From Thermohalobaculum sp951813525 (GTDB taxonomy: Bacteria; Pseudomonadota; Alphaproteobacteria; Rhodobacterales; Rhodobacteraceae): DNA of 64,000 nucleotides. Made by a program: the position numbers and the translations under genes. Positions within the stretch are counted from its first letter, which is position 1. Every line of letters starts with the position of its first letter. The stretch covers positions 1,240,001 through 1,304,000 of the forward strand of contig CATOTJ020000003.1 of assembly GCA_951813525.2 (NCBI GenBank). Direction: 5' to 3'. Shown in pieces: positions 51,015 through 60,705 of the stretch. The notes below the pieces were generated by a model that searched no databases, had not been told where the DNA came from, and saw only the letters and a list, made by a program, of their open reading frames with translations.

Positions 51015-52583
51015 CTAGCCTTGCAGCGTTACCGCCAATCGGGCAACGGTCTCGGCACCCTTGCGGTCGGTGCGCAGGAACCGGCCGATATCGACAACAT
51101 TTGCCTCGTGGTCTCGGTCCAACGCGTTGGTGAACAGTCGGCCGCCATGGCTGCGGCGCAGGGTTTCGACCTCGGCGGTGAACTCATGGCCCAGTGCCGT
51201 GACGGCCTCCTGCGACTCGAACAATCCGCTATTGGCGGCGATCAGGCCGCTGCGCCGGGCGTGATCGTGGATATGCGCCTCCGGGATCGGGCGTTCGATC
51301 AACAGAATGCGCACGTCACCATAACTGCGCACCATCTCGTCAATGGCATCCGCGCGGGACGGGTCGATGCACAACATCAGACGCCGCGTGCCAAGCGAGT
51401 CGAAAATCAAGTTCATCAGCGCATGGCGATGCCGGTTGCGCTTGACCCGTCCACGCTCCAGCCCGCCAAGGGGAATATCGGGGTCGTCCTCGGCATCGAA
51501 AAGATACCCAAGACCGGTGATGTCGACGACACCTGCGGCCTGCTTTTCGACCGCCGCCCCGATGTGCCAAAGCTTCGCAGCGATGATCAGCAATTCGGTG
51601 TCCGGCCGGCGGTCGGTTGCCCGTTCCCAGAACCTTTGGGCATAGCGCTCGCCGTTCCGACCGCGACCGGCCAGATAACCGTAAAGGTTCGCCGGTGCGC
51701 CGCCTTCCTGTGCGTCGCTGTCCCACTGGCTGAAACGCTGCAGCAGGCTGCTTTGCAGGCCCGCAGCATGGGCAGAGACCTTGCGCGCGAACGGCTGGTT
51801 CGATGCCCGTAGGTAGTCAATGTGATCCTCGTGAAAGACGATGGGCATTCCGTAATCCGAGAACCGCAAATGGGTTGGCGGCTGGCCGGTGATCTGGTCG
51901 TTCGGCACCAGGCGGGCAGTCAGAGTTTGAAAGAATGTCTCGTCCGGGATCCATGTGGTCTTGAAGAAGCGGACGATTGCCGGGTGCTTGCGGATATAGG
52001 TCAAGATCCGGTCGATGGTCGCCGCCCTCAGCACCCACCACTGCGACCCAATCCGCATATCCAGCCCTTCAGGCATCTCGCGCGACCAGCCAAAGCGGCG
52101 TTGCAACGCCAGCGAGGCATAGAACAGCTTCTTGCGCTTTCGCTCGTTGAACCAGTGGCGATAGATCAGCCGGTCTTCACGCATGCCGGTGCGAATCCAG
52201 TCGCCATAGAAATCCTCGGTTTCGATATGGTCGCGATCCACGCCCAGATAGCGGTCCAGAAACTCGCGCGACTTCGTCGGATAACAATCGCCCGAGATCA
52301 GGAAGTAATGGGTGACATCGTCAAAGCGGCGCTTTGCTTCTTCGATCATGTTCAGGCTGGCGCGGACCAGCGAATACTCGCCCCATCCGCAGCGCACGCG
52401 CCGGGCAAATGCGATGCCTTCGACATCCTTCAGCTCGGCCCGAAGGCGATCCCAATCGGCACGGGCGGCATTGGCATCGAAATGGATGACCGCCTTGTCG
52501 CCATGGCTGACCAGAACCCGCGCCTTTGCCGCCAGCCGGATCGGGTCGGAATGGGCCATCAAAAGGAAGGCAATCGTTGCCAT
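51015..52583 (-). CDS. Branch-type glycosyltransferase (beta-1,6-N-acetylglucosaminyltransferase-like)
   Basis: A 522-residue protein. The N-terminal 300 residues match the core-2/I-branching (Branch) type: IAFLLMAHSDP at the start, YFLISGDCYPTK near 90, DMRIGSQWWVLRA near 175 and TTWIPDETFFQTL near 210. The C-terminal 220 residues are the DUF5928 region, a Rhodobacterales-specific extension. It likely adds N-acetylglucosamine or xylose to a surface glycan in the cytoplasm. It is divergent from a sulfotransferase gene, 172 bases apart. Confidence 0.85.
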   Translation of the reverse strand: MATIAFLLMAHSDPIRLAAKARVLVSHGDKAVIHFDANAARADWDRLRAELKDVEGIAFARRVRCGWGEYSLVRASLNMIEEAKRRFDDVTHYFLISGDCYPTKSREFLDRYLGVDRDHIETEDFYGDWIRTGMREDRLIYRHWFNERKRKKLFYASLALQRRFGWSREMPEGLDMRIGSQWWVLRAATIDRILTYIRKHPAIVRFFKTTWIPDETFFQTLTARLVPNDQITGQPPTHLRFSDYGMPIVFHEDHIDYLRASNQPFARKVSAHAAGLQSSLLQRFSQWDSDAQEGGAPANLYGYLAGRGRNGERYAQRFWERATDRRPDTELLIIAAKLWHIGAAVEKQAAGVVDITGLGYLFDAEDDPDIPLGGLERGRVKRNRHRHALMNLIFDSLGTRRLMLCIDPSRADAIDEMVRSYGDVRILLIERPIPEAHIHDHARRSGLIAANSGLFESQEAVTALGHEFTAEVETLRRSHGGRLFTNALDRDHEANVVDIGRFLRTDRKGAETVARLAVTLQG

Positions 52584-52680
52584 TCGAAATTACGCCTTTC
52601 AGGTCGTCTTGCGGCATGAATGCCCAATGCCGGGGCCGGGGGCAAGCCATCCCGCACGGCAAGCTATCCCCGTCCGGATG

Positions 52681-52719
52681 ACTACTGTTCTTGACATTTC
52701 AGTAGTTTCCGCCTTGTAA
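52681..52719 (+). promoter_or_regulatory. Promoter with overlapping inverted repeat before the sulfotransferase gene
   Basis: A perfect -35 TTGACA at 52691 is followed by 17 bases and TTGTAA at 52714 as a weak -10. A perfect inverted repeat ACTACTG ... CAGTAGT spans 52681-52706 with the -35 in its centre, as expected for a repressor operator. The sulfotransferase ATG is about 37 bases downstream. Confidence 0.5.
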
Positions 52720-52755
52720 ACTCGGTTCCCGAATGGTTTGGCGCAGGCGCGACAC

Positions 52756-53580
52756 ATGAATTTTCCTGGCGTATGGGTGAACAGCAGCGAAACGCTGGTC
52801 TATCGGGTCGTGCCGAAATGCGCCTGCTCGACCATCGGACAGATCCTGTTCCATGGCGATCACGGGCGTTTCTATGACGGCGATATACATGATGCCAAAG
52901 AGGGGCTTTGGAAGTGGAACGGCAATGCCGACCGCGATCGCGCGCGGCAGGTGATCGCGACAACTGCCACGAAGGGCGAGGCTGTTACGTTCACCTGCGT
53001 GCGCAATCCCTTTTCGCGCATCCTGTCGTGTTTTCTGGACAAGATCTGCGGCATCCAACGGTCGGGCAACCGGTATCGCGGTGATCTGGTGCCGATGATT
53101 TGCGAACATTATCAGATGGAGATCGGGGAAACCCCCGATGATGAGTTCGATCAGATCAAGGCGTTTCGCAAGTTCCTGTTGTTCGCCCGCGACACCGTCA
53201 AGTTCCGCCACCCGATGCACCCCGATATCCACTGGTCGCCAATGGCCGGGCATGCCTCGACCCTGGTCAACAATGGCGGGCGATATGATCTGGTTTTCGC
53301 GACCGAGGATTTCAATCCGGGCATGGACGCGGTGCTGGACCGGGTCGATCTGGCGCATCGAACGGATTTATCGGGGCTGCCGAGATTTAACGAATCGGAA
53401 GGTCACGGCCCGGCTCGCGCGCATCCGATCGAGGATTACTTTGACGATCTGGCGCAGCATATCGTGACGGACATCTACGAACGCGATTTCGCCGTCTTTG
53501 GTTATTCCCGCGAGCCGGGGCGCGGTGCACCGGAAAAGCCATTGGATGCCGCCAAAATAAACGCCCAGCTGAAGCGATAG
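52756..53580 (+). CDS. Carbohydrate sulfotransferase family protein
   Basis: A 274-residue sulfotransferase of the family-2/carbohydrate type. The 5'-PAPS loop reads VPKCACSTIGQ near residue 17, and the 3'-phosphate motif RNPFSRILSCF near 92. These indicate transfer of sulfate from PAPS to a sugar hydroxyl. ATG 52756 is preferred over the TTG at 52738. Pairing with the divergent glycosyltransferase suggests decoration of a cell-surface glycan. Confidence 0.85.
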   Translation: MNFPGVWVNSSETLVYRVVPKCACSTIGQILFHGDHGRFYDGDIHDAKEGLWKWNGNADRDRARQVIATTATKGEAVTFTCVRNPFSRILSCFLDKICGIQRSGNRYRGDLVPMICEHYQMEIGETPDDEFDQIKAFRKFLLFARDTVKFRHPMHPDIHWSPMAGHASTLVNNGGRYDLVFATEDFNPGMDAVLDRVDLAHRTDLSGLPRFNESEGHGPARAHPIEDYFDDLAQHIVTDIYERDFAVFGYSREPGRGAPEKPLDAAKINAQLKR

Positions 53581-53616
53581 GGACAGGCCCGCCCGCCGGA
53601 ACGCGGGCGCGCACCG

Positions 53617-54552
53617 CTATTCCTTGCCCGATGTCAGGGCCAGAAAAACCTCCTCCAGCGACGGCTCCTCGGTCGAGATATCGGTGATCGTCAACCCGGC
53701 GCCTGTAACCTTTGCGATAAGATCGGGCGCAGCATGGCGATGGAGCGAATAGTTGAGTGCCAGGAGATCGGGCTCTCTCAGATGCGTGCGCACACCACTG
53801 CCCAGATCCGGCGCTTTCTCCTGCGCTTCGGCCAAGCGCAGGACAAGCGTCTTGCCGTCCAGATGCGCGAGCAGCGCCGGGGTGTCGTCGCAGGCGACGA
53901 CCGCACCATGATTGACGATGGCGATGCGGTCGCACATCTCTTCGGCTTCTTCCAGGTAATGTGTGGTCAGGATAACCGTCGTGCCCGCATCGTTCAGTTC
54001 GCGAACATATTCCCACAGCATTTGGCGCAGTTCGATATCGACCCCGGCGGTTGGCTCGTCCAGAACCAGAACCGGCGGCGAATGGACCAGAGCTTTGGCG
54101 ACCAGCAGGCGGCGGCGCATCCCGCCCGAGAGGGTGCGCGCATAGGCGTTTGCTTTGTCGGCCAGACCGACGCGGTCCAGAATTTCCATCGTGCGCCGCT
54201 CGGCCTTGGGCACACCGTAAAGCCCGGCCTGCACGTCCAGTGCCTGCGCCGGGGTGAAAAACGCGTCCAGGTTCAATTCCTGTGGAACAACCCCGATCGA
54301 GGCGCGCGACTGGCGCGGGTTCACGTCCTGATCGAACCCCCAGATCTGCGCGGTGCCCGCCGATTTGACGACCAGACCGGCCAGAATTTTGATGAATGTC
54401 GATTTTCCCGCGCCGTTCGGCCCCAAGAGGCCAAAGATCGACCCCGCGGGGATGTCCAGGTCGATCCCCTTCAAGGCCAGCTTCGGCTGAGAGCGCGCGT
54501 TTCCGGCGTAGGTCTTGGTGAGGCCGCGAACCTCGATGGCGTTCTGGTGCAT
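53617..54552 (-). CDS. ABC transporter ATPase (ABC-2 type)
   Basis: A 311-residue ATPase. Walker A GPNGAGKST near 42, signature LSGGMRRRLLVAKAL near 142, Walker B VLVLDEPTAGVD near 162, and the H-loop LTTHYLEEAEEM near 195. The C-terminal 90 residues are the DrrA-type extension of drug or polysaccharide exporters. Its partner permease is not within the window: it is followed by a convergent gene. Its start at 54552 has no strong ribosome site. Confidence 0.9.
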   Translation of the reverse strand: MHQNAIEVRGLTKTYAGNARSQPKLALKGIDLDIPAGSIFGLLGPNGAGKSTFIKILAGLVVKSAGTAQIWGFDQDVNPRQSRASIGVVPQELNLDAFFTPAQALDVQAGLYGVPKAERRTMEILDRVGLADKANAYARTLSGGMRRRLLVAKALVHSPPVLVLDEPTAGVDIELRQMLWEYVRELNDAGTTVILTTHYLEEAEEMCDRIAIVNHGAVVACDDTPALLAHLDGKTLVLRLAEAQEKAPDLGSGVRTHLREPDLLALNYSLHRHAAPDLIAKVTGAGLTITDISTEEPSLEEVFLALTSGKE

Positions 54553-54702
54553 TGGGGGGTCCACTGTGATGGCCCGCAAGATGGCGTCTGCGGTGCGGCA
54601 GGTCAATCGTGATGCGCGCAGGTCAGCACGAATTGGGCGGGCGCCGCCATTGCTTGAACATCGCCGTGCGGCACGGCATGCTGGCGTGCCGGAGGATCGC
54701 CG

Positions 54703-55170
54703 ATGACCCGTCTGCCGTTCGCCATTTTGTTGCTGTGTGCCCTGGGCTGCGCCCCGGCACCAACACCGCCCGCAGGCATTGCGGAGCGCTATTCCGGCAA
54801 GGCGGTTGCGGATGCGGGCACCAGCCAGACCATTCTGGTCGAGACCTATGCCTATTGGGACGCAATCGCATCGCGCGACTGGCAGGGCGCCTATGACCGG
54901 TTCACCGACGACTATAAGGCCAAGACTTCGCTGTCCGAATGGCAAAGCCTGGGCAACGACGCCTGGGCCGCGCGCCCGCGGATTTTGTCGATCCATTGGA
55001 CAAAGGCAGCGCATCGCCAGCACGGACCCGAGCTTTACGCAATTGTCGAATGGACGGCCCGCAAGGCGTCGTCGGGATCGCAGGGCACGTTGATCTGGCG
55101 CCAAGAGCCGGACGGATCGTTCAAGCTGGAAAAGACCATCGTGCGAAAGCTGATCCGGCCAAAAAGATAA
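54703..55170 (+). CDS. Putative lipoprotein of unknown family
   Basis: A 155-residue protein with lipobox L-G-C-A at residues about 15-18 (MTRLPFAILLLCALGCAPAP). The mature part, with YAYWDAIASRDWQGAYDRFT, resembles small NTF2-like or DUF4019-type domains, which is tentative. GGAGGATCGCCG precedes the ATG. It lies divergent from the ABC ATPase gene, 150 bases away. Confidence 0.7.
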   Translation: MTRLPFAILLLCALGCAPAPTPPAGIAERYSGKAVADAGTSQTILVETYAYWDAIASRDWQGAYDRFTDDYKAKTSLSEWQSLGNDAWAARPRILSIHWTKAAHRQHGPELYAIVEWTARKASSGSQGTLIWRQEPDGSFKLEKTIVRKLIRPKR

Positions 55171-55503
55171 TCGAATCTGTCGCATGCGTGAGACAAGTCA
55201 CAGCGAATCGCGGCGGCGTTCGTCATAACCCCTTGCATCGGAAGCGTTCTTGACCAGGGAATGCACCGTAGGCGCCGCGACCTTACGCGCGCCGATCAAG
55301 GGGGAGCCCCGGTTGCCTTGGTGGCGCCACGGCACCGCCAAAGGGCGCAGGATCACGCGGCGGGGGAGCCGCAGGTTCTGCGCCCTTTTCCGTTCCGCCG
55401 CCGCCCGGCCCGCCGAAAATTCGCGACACGGCGTCGTCACCGGTTTATCATCGCCGCCACTGTCGCGCCCGTCGCGGCCCGTTCCGACCGCAGGGTGCCG
55501 AAG
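55171..55503 (+). other. 333-base gap with a nested hairpin
   Basis: No gene is seen. A double hairpin lies at 55342-55390: outer arms AGGGCGCAG and CTGCGCCCT, an inner GCGGC/GCCGC, then TTTTCC. It may terminate the preceding lipoprotein gene 170 bases upstream or attenuate the next gene, whose start is 115 bases downstream. Confidence 0.45.
55342..55390 (+). terminator. Nested hairpin with T-run
   Basis: The nine-base outer stem, five-base inner stem and following TTTT make a credible intrinsic terminator. See the enclosing gap entry for its two possible roles. Confidence 0.55.
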
Positions 55504-56205
55504 ATGTTTATCAGACTTCTATCCTCCGCCGTTCTAGCCGCGATGATCGCAGCGCCTGCGATCGCGCAGGAAAAAGCGGAAGACGCAAAAGCTGAAGACA
55601 CCAAGGCCGAAGATGCTAAGCCAGACGCGGCGGCGATCGAGCCTTACGAGATCAAGCGCCTGATCATCGGCAAACAGGTCGTCATCGACAAAGCCTATGC
55701 CGAACAAAACGGGCTGAAGGAACCGACGCCGTTTAAGCTCACGATCCCCACCGGCGAGGATTTCCTGACGGTGCTGGATGCCAAGCAAGGCGGGTTTTTG
55801 AAAGTATCGTTCGCAAGCCCGGACAAGCAGTTTCTGGAAAGCATCCATTTCGTCGACATGGACGTGCCCGCCGATCTGGCAGAAAGCCGTACGGCCGTGG
55901 TTGCCAAGCTGATGTCCGAGCGGGTGTTTCAGAATGTCACCCAGGGTATGCAAGACCCCAAGGTTCTGTCGATCCGTGAGATTGAAATCGGTGGGCTTGG
56001 CGCGGTCGAGGTGATCGGACGGGTGACCGACAAAAATGCGGGGCTGCTTTACTTGTGGATCGTCGGTCTGCCGCACCCTGTCCAATCCAAGGGCACCTAT
56101 GCCGTGGCCACCGTCCACTTCGCGCGCCGCCCGATGGAAACCGACGAGGATTTTCGCAAGACGCTGGCCGGGCGCACGCTCTACAGCTTCGCCTATAGCG
56201 AGTAG
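55504..56205 (+). CDS. Exported protein with acidic repeat
   Basis: A 233-residue protein with a signal peptide (MFIRLLSSAVLAAMIAAPA, cleavage after AIA) followed by a short repeat of the type EDAKAEDTKAEDAK and a globular domain of about 185 residues. The domain is not recognised; it has the stretch FLESIHFVDMDVPADL and ends FARRPMETDEDFRKTLAGRT. Probably periplasmic. It is upstream of glcB but in a separate unit (116 bases apart). Confidence 0.65.
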   Translation: MFIRLLSSAVLAAMIAAPAIAQEKAEDAKAEDTKAEDAKPDAAAIEPYEIKRLIIGKQVVIDKAYAEQNGLKEPTPFKLTIPTGEDFLTVLDAKQGGFLKVSFASPDKQFLESIHFVDMDVPADLAESRTAVVAKLMSERVFQNVTQGMQDPKVLSIREIEIGGLGAVEVIGRVTDKNAGLLYLWIVGLPHPVQSKGTYAVATVHFARRPMETDEDFRKTLAGRTLYSFAYSE

Positions 56206-56321
56206 GCAGGGGCCCGGCCCTTCCGTCTGACGGAATATTCTTTCGCAATATTATTTCGCGCTTTCCCCATAGAGCCTGCACCGCCATAGACGCTTCGGAT
56301 ATGAATTAAACGAGGTGCGCA

Positions 56322-58448
56322 ATGGCACGGGTGGACCGGGCGGGTTTGCAGGTTGACGAACAATTGGCGGCGTTTCTGGAACAGCAGGCGCTGCCGGGAT
56401 CGGGAACCGAAGCAGGTGATTTCTGGATCGGGCTGTCGGCACTGATCCACGATTTCGCACCTCAGAACCGGGCGCTGTTGGCCAAACGAGCCGAGTTGCA
56501 GCAAAAAATAGGCGAATGGCACCGGGCCAATCCGGGAAAACCGGACCCGGCAGCCTATCGCGCGATGCTGGAGGAGATCGGATATCTGGTGCCTGAAGGT
56601 CCGGAATTCTCGGCCCAAAGTGCAAATGTCGATGACGAAATCGCGTCGATCCCCGGTCCGCAACTGGTCGTTCCGATCACCAATGCCCGCTATGCGCTGA
56701 ACGCGGCCAATGCCCGTTGGGGGTCACTTTATGATGCGCTCTACGGCACCGATGCCATGGGCGATATGCCGGACGGCAATGACAGCCCGACCGGTCAGCG
56801 CGGCAAAAGGGTCGTGACCTGGGCCAAGGGCTTTCTGGACGGGGCCGCACCACTGGCCGATGGCAGTCATGCCGGTGTCGGCGGCTACCGTGTCGAGGGC
56901 GGGGCACTGGTGCCGGCGCTTGCCGACCCCGGGCAGTTTGCAGGCTATCGCGGGGATGCGGCGAACCCTGACGCAATCCTTCTGAAGAGCAATCAACTGC
57001 ACATGGAAATCGTGATCGACCGGTCGCACCCGATCGGCAAAGACGACCCGGCGGGCGTATCCGATGTGTTGATGGAAGCGGCGGTCACGACGATCATCGA
57101 CCTGGAAGATTCGATCGCCGCCGTCGACGCCGAGGACAAGGTTCTGGCCTATAGCAATTGGCTGGGCCTGATGACTGGCCAGTTGAAAGACACGTTCGAA
57201 AAGGGCGGCCAGACGATCACGCGGGCGCTGAACCCGGACCGTGATTATACCGCTGCCGATGGCGGGGCGCTGAATTTGAAGGGCCGGTCGCTGTTGCTGC
57301 TGCGCAATGTCGGGCACCTGATGACCAACCCGGCCATTCTGGATCGCGAAGGTAACGAGGCGTTCGAAGGCCTGATGGATGCACTGATCGGGACGCTGTG
57401 CGCGTTGCACGATCTGGGCAAACCGTCCGGAAACTCGGTCACGGGGTCGGTCTATGTGGTCAAACCAAAGATGCATGGTCCCGAGGAAGTGGCGTTCACC
57501 GACCGCATCTTCAGCCATGTGGAAAGCGTGCTGGGATTGGCGCCGAACACCGTCAAGATCGGTATCATGGACGAGGAACGCCGCACGACGGTGAACCTGA
57601 AGGAATGCATCCGGGCAGCAAAGTCGCGGGTCTGTTTCATCAATACCGGGTTTCTTGACCGCACAGGCGATGAAATCCACACCGCCATGGATGCCGGGCC
57701 GATGGTGCGCAAGGCCGAGATGAAGGCGCAGACCTGGATCCGAGCCTATGAAGAATGGAATGTCGATGTCGGTCTGGCCTGCGGTCTGGCCGGACGGGCG
57801 CAGATCGGCAAGGGCATGTGGGCCATGCCCGATCTGATGAAGGCGATGCTGGAACAGAAGATCGGCCACCCGCAGGCAGGTGCAAATTGTGCCTGGGTGC
57901 CTTCGCCGACGGCTGCGACGCTGCACGCAACGCATTATCATTCGGTCGATGTACTGGGCGTGCAGGACGGCCTGAAGGCCAATGGACCGCGCGCGACATT
58001 GGACGAGCTTTTGTCCATCCCGCTGTCGGATGGCGTGAACTGGTCCGACGAAGAGGTCGCCTCAGAAATCCGCAACAACGCCCAAGGCATCCTTGGTTAT
58101 GTGGTGCGCTGGGTCGATGACGGGGTCGGATGCTCGAAGGTGCCGGACATCAACGATGTCGGTCTTATGGAGGACCGGGCAACCTGCCGGATTTCATCGC
58201 AGCATCTGGCGAACTGGTTGCACCATGGCGTTGTTTCCCGCGATCAGGTGATGGACGCCATGCAGGAAATGGCCGCGGTTGTCGATCGCCAGAACGCAGG
58301 CGTCGCGGGTTATGAACCTATGGCGCCGGGGTTCGACGGGGCCGCGTTCAACGCTGCCTGCGATCTGGTGTTTGAGGGCGCTGTTCAGCCATCCGGCTAT
58401 ACCGAGCCTGTACTTCACCGTCGGCGGCTGGAGAGGAAAGCCGCCTGA
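56322..58448 (+). CDS. glcB: Malate synthase G
   Basis: A 708-residue monomeric malate synthase (isoform G, usual length about 720) that condenses glyoxylate and acetyl-CoA. Motifs: DGNDSPTGQRGKRVVTW near 148, IIDLEDSIAAVDAEDK near 258, SGNSVTGSVYVVKPK near 370, and CFINTGFLDRTGDEIHT near 435. The catalytic region and C-terminal plug are complete. The region before the start has TTTCGC-rich, AT-rich sequence (56228-56260) that may be regulatory. Confidence 0.97.
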   Translation: MARVDRAGLQVDEQLAAFLEQQALPGSGTEAGDFWIGLSALIHDFAPQNRALLAKRAELQQKIGEWHRANPGKPDPAAYRAMLEEIGYLVPEGPEFSAQSANVDDEIASIPGPQLVVPITNARYALNAANARWGSLYDALYGTDAMGDMPDGNDSPTGQRGKRVVTWAKGFLDGAAPLADGSHAGVGGYRVEGGALVPALADPGQFAGYRGDAANPDAILLKSNQLHMEIVIDRSHPIGKDDPAGVSDVLMEAAVTTIIDLEDSIAAVDAEDKVLAYSNWLGLMTGQLKDTFEKGGQTITRALNPDRDYTAADGGALNLKGRSLLLLRNVGHLMTNPAILDREGNEAFEGLMDALIGTLCALHDLGKPSGNSVTGSVYVVKPKMHGPEEVAFTDRIFSHVESVLGLAPNTVKIGIMDEERRTTVNLKECIRAAKSRVCFINTGFLDRTGDEIHTAMDAGPMVRKAEMKAQTWIRAYEEWNVDVGLACGLAGRAQIGKGMWAMPDLMKAMLEQKIGHPQAGANCAWVPSPTAATLHATHYHSVDVLGVQDGLKANGPRATLDELLSIPLSDGVNWSDEEVASEIRNNAQGILGYVVRWVDDGVGCSKVPDINDVGLMEDRATCRISSQHLANWLHHGVVSRDQVMDAMQEMAAVVDRQNAGVAGYEPMAPGFDGAAFNAACDLVFEGAVQPSGYTEPVLHRRRLERKAA

Positions 58449-58607
58449 TTGGCCGAGACCTGACGGTTCGGCGATAACGCCGGTCCGACCTTCGCTTGGG
58501 GTGATCGGCCGGACGGCTTCAGCCCCTTGGCAGACTTCGCCGCCAGCGTAATCGCCGCGGCATTCTTGCACCCGGGGCGAGTACCGGGCTTTCAACGGGA
58601 GAGAGAC

Positions 58608-59039
58608 ATGGCAGAGATATCGATGCGCCGCGCGCGCCAGATCATTCGTGGCGCGCTGGCCAAAGGCCGCGAGCAGGACATGAAACCGCTGGCCGTTATC
58701 GTGCTGGATGCCGGTGGGAACGTCAAAGCGTTCGAGCGTGAAGACGGCACGTCGAACTATCGGTTCCAGGTCGCGCATGGCAAAGCGCATGGCGCCGTCG
58801 GCATGGGGCTGGGGTCCCGGGCGCTGTTCGACAGGGCGGAACAGCAGGCGTATTTCGTCACCGCGGTCAACGGATTGGAGGGCACCGCATTGGTGCCAGT
58901 CCCCGGCGGCGTTTTGGTGCGCGACAAGAAGGGCGCGCTGCTTGGGGCAGTCGGAATATCGGGCGACCAGTCCGACAATGACGAGCTGGCAGCGATTGCG
59001 GGGATCGAGGCATCGGGTCTTGTCGCCGATCCCGGATGA
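58608..59039 (+). CDS. glcG: GlcG/HbpS-family protein
   Basis: A 143-residue protein of the GlcG (DUF336) family, which is often beside glycolate oxidase genes and has a heme-binding HbpS-like fold. It has the sequence LAVIVLDAGGNVKAFERED near 25, KAHGAVGMGLGSR near 62 and GGVLVRDKKGALLGAVGISG near 103. RBS GGGAGAGAG precedes the ATG at 58608. The link to glcB upstream supports a glyoxylate/glycolate setting, but direct activity is unproven. Confidence 0.85.
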   Translation: MAEISMRRARQIIRGALAKGREQDMKPLAVIVLDAGGNVKAFEREDGTSNYRFQVAHGKAHGAVGMGLGSRALFDRAEQQAYFVTAVNGLEGTALVPVPGGVLVRDKKGALLGAVGISGDQSDNDELAAIAGIEASGLVADPG

Positions 59040-59121
59040 GTTTTGCGGCGGCGCCTGCCTTTGAGACTGAGTAGGCCCGCGCTGTGCAAGCTGCGGCGCC
59101 AAGCCGCGCTCTGATCTGCGG

Positions 59122-59793
59122 GTGGGCTTGGAACCGGACGGCTTTCAGGCTTTTCTGCCGGTCATGAAGACGTCATTCGATGATACGTTACGCGCCGACC
59201 TTTCCGCCCGTCTGTTCGATCACGCGGTCGAGCGGATTACCGGTAGTGATCTGCGCAGCGCGGCGGTTGCGTTTGTCGTAACGGACGGTCCGGACGGATC
59301 GCCAGCGATCTTGCTGACGCGCCGCCCGGCGCGCATGGGCCGCCATGCCGGACAGTACGCGTTGCCAGGCGGCAAGGTCGATCCAGGTGAGACCGAAGCC
59401 GATGCCGCGCGCCGCGAGTTGCTGGAGGAGTTGGGGATTGATCTGGCGCCGGACCGCATTCTGGGTCGGCTTGACGATTATCCGACCAGGTCCGGCTTTA
59501 TCATGGCGCCGTTTGTGTTGTGGGGCGGCCCTGGCCTGGTGCTGCACCCGGCCCCCGAGGAAGTTGAAAAGGTTCTGCATATCCCGTTCGCCGAGTTGGA
59601 CAGCGACGCCATTCCGCTGTTTCGTGACGGCGAGGTTGCCGGGCGCCCGATTTTGTACTCACGGTTCCCAACCGTCGGGCACAGCATGTACTCGCCAACC
59701 GCCGCAATCGTTTACCAGTTCCGCGAAGTTTGCCTGCGCGGGCAGTCGACGCGGGTTGCCAAATTCGATCAGCCAAGGTTCGCGTGGAAGTAG
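59122..59793 (+). CDS. Nudix hydrolase (CoA pyrophosphatase-like)
   Basis: A 223-residue Nudix protein with a full Nudix box: GGKVDPGETEADAARRELLEELGI near residue 84. The preceding LTRRPARMGRHAGQYALPGG matches the CoA diphosphatase signature, so NudL-like CoA or acyl-CoA cleavage is likely. The start is a GTG at 59122 or ATG 59164, neither with a strong ribosome site. Confidence 0.85.
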   Translation: MGLEPDGFQAFLPVMKTSFDDTLRADLSARLFDHAVERITGSDLRSAAVAFVVTDGPDGSPAILLTRRPARMGRHAGQYALPGGKVDPGETEADAARRELLEELGIDLAPDRILGRLDDYPTRSGFIMAPFVLWGGPGLVLHPAPEEVEKVLHIPFAELDSDAIPLFRDGEVAGRPILYSRFPTVGHSMYSPTAAIVYQFREVCLRGQSTRVAKFDQPRFAWK

Positions 59794-59889
59794 AATCCGG
59801 GTTGAGAGTGTATTGTTAACACAATCATTGCGGCAGCACGCGCAATCTGCTTTCTTCGAACTGAAGTGACCGTGAGGTGTCCGTTCCGA

Positions 59890-60705
59890 ATGAGCACGAC
59901 CGAGCAGCTTGATTTCTTTTTCGGAAACCTGCTTCGCCTTATGGGCGAAGCAAAGATCAGTCGGCGGCGCCTGGCCGACGATGTCGGGGTTTCAGAGCAG
60001 GTCATATCCGACATGGTTGCGCGGCGTGTTACCCCGTCGCTTGAGCTGGTCTACGGAATTGCCGAGGCGTTGAAAGTCGATGTTGCCGATCTTTTGCGCC
60101 CCGGGCCGCAAATTGGACTGACATCAGACGAGAACAAGAACTATTGGGCCGAGCGGACCACAGAGGAATTCTTGACCACGGAACTGGCCCGGACACGCAA
60201 AAACCTGGCTCATGAGCCACCGAGTTTCGATGCGGTGCTGAGTTGGTGGCATTCTAACGATGGGCGGCTGACGGGATCGGATTCATTCGCTGATTTCATC
60301 GAGCTTTTCGAGCCGCCCGACGCCAGCGAGTCGCGCCCGAGACCGACCAAGATCGGTGCAGAAAGCCTGGGACGCCGGGAATTGGGACACCAGGACCCGC
60401 AACAACTGCGTCACATCTTCGAAACAGCAGATCCGGAAGTCGCGCGGGCGGTTGCGCAAGCGCATCTGGAAGCGGCCGGTGGTCAGCCGCGCCTTTCGCT
60501 GCATACGATCCTGATCAACCTGTCCAGCGGCAACGTCGTCAAGCTGAGCTATGCCAGGTTGTTGCTGCCCGTCTTCGATGGCAACGGACAGAAATACGTT
60601 ATGAACTACTCAAAGCCGATCCGGCGCAGCGAAATAGGCCGCGAACAGGTCGACCATTTCGAGCCTGCTCATGGCAGCAAGCCAGTTATCGCCGGAATCG
60701 TCTGA
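59890..60705 (+). CDS. XRE-family regulator with C-terminal sensor-like domain
   Basis: A 271-residue protein. Residues about 10-65 are a helix-turn-helix of the XRE type (RRLADDVGVSEQVISDMVARR). The rest is an all-alpha/beta sensor-like part; LSYARLLLPVFDGNGQKYVM near 235 resembles PAS_5-type domains. GTGAGGTG lies upstream of ATG 59890; a GTG at 59866 is an alternative. Its last 96 bases are antisense to the unknown gene on the other strand. Confidence 0.7.
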   Translation: MSTTEQLDFFFGNLLRLMGEAKISRRRLADDVGVSEQVISDMVARRVTPSLELVYGIAEALKVDVADLLRPGPQIGLTSDENKNYWAERTTEEFLTTELARTRKNLAHEPPSFDAVLSWWHSNDGRLTGSDSFADFIELFEPPDASESRPRPTKIGAESLGRRELGHQDPQQLRHIFETADPEVARAVAQAHLEAAGGQPRLSLHTILINLSSGNVVKLSYARLLLPVFDGNGQKYVMNYSKPIRRSEIGREQVDHFEPAHGSKPVIAGIV

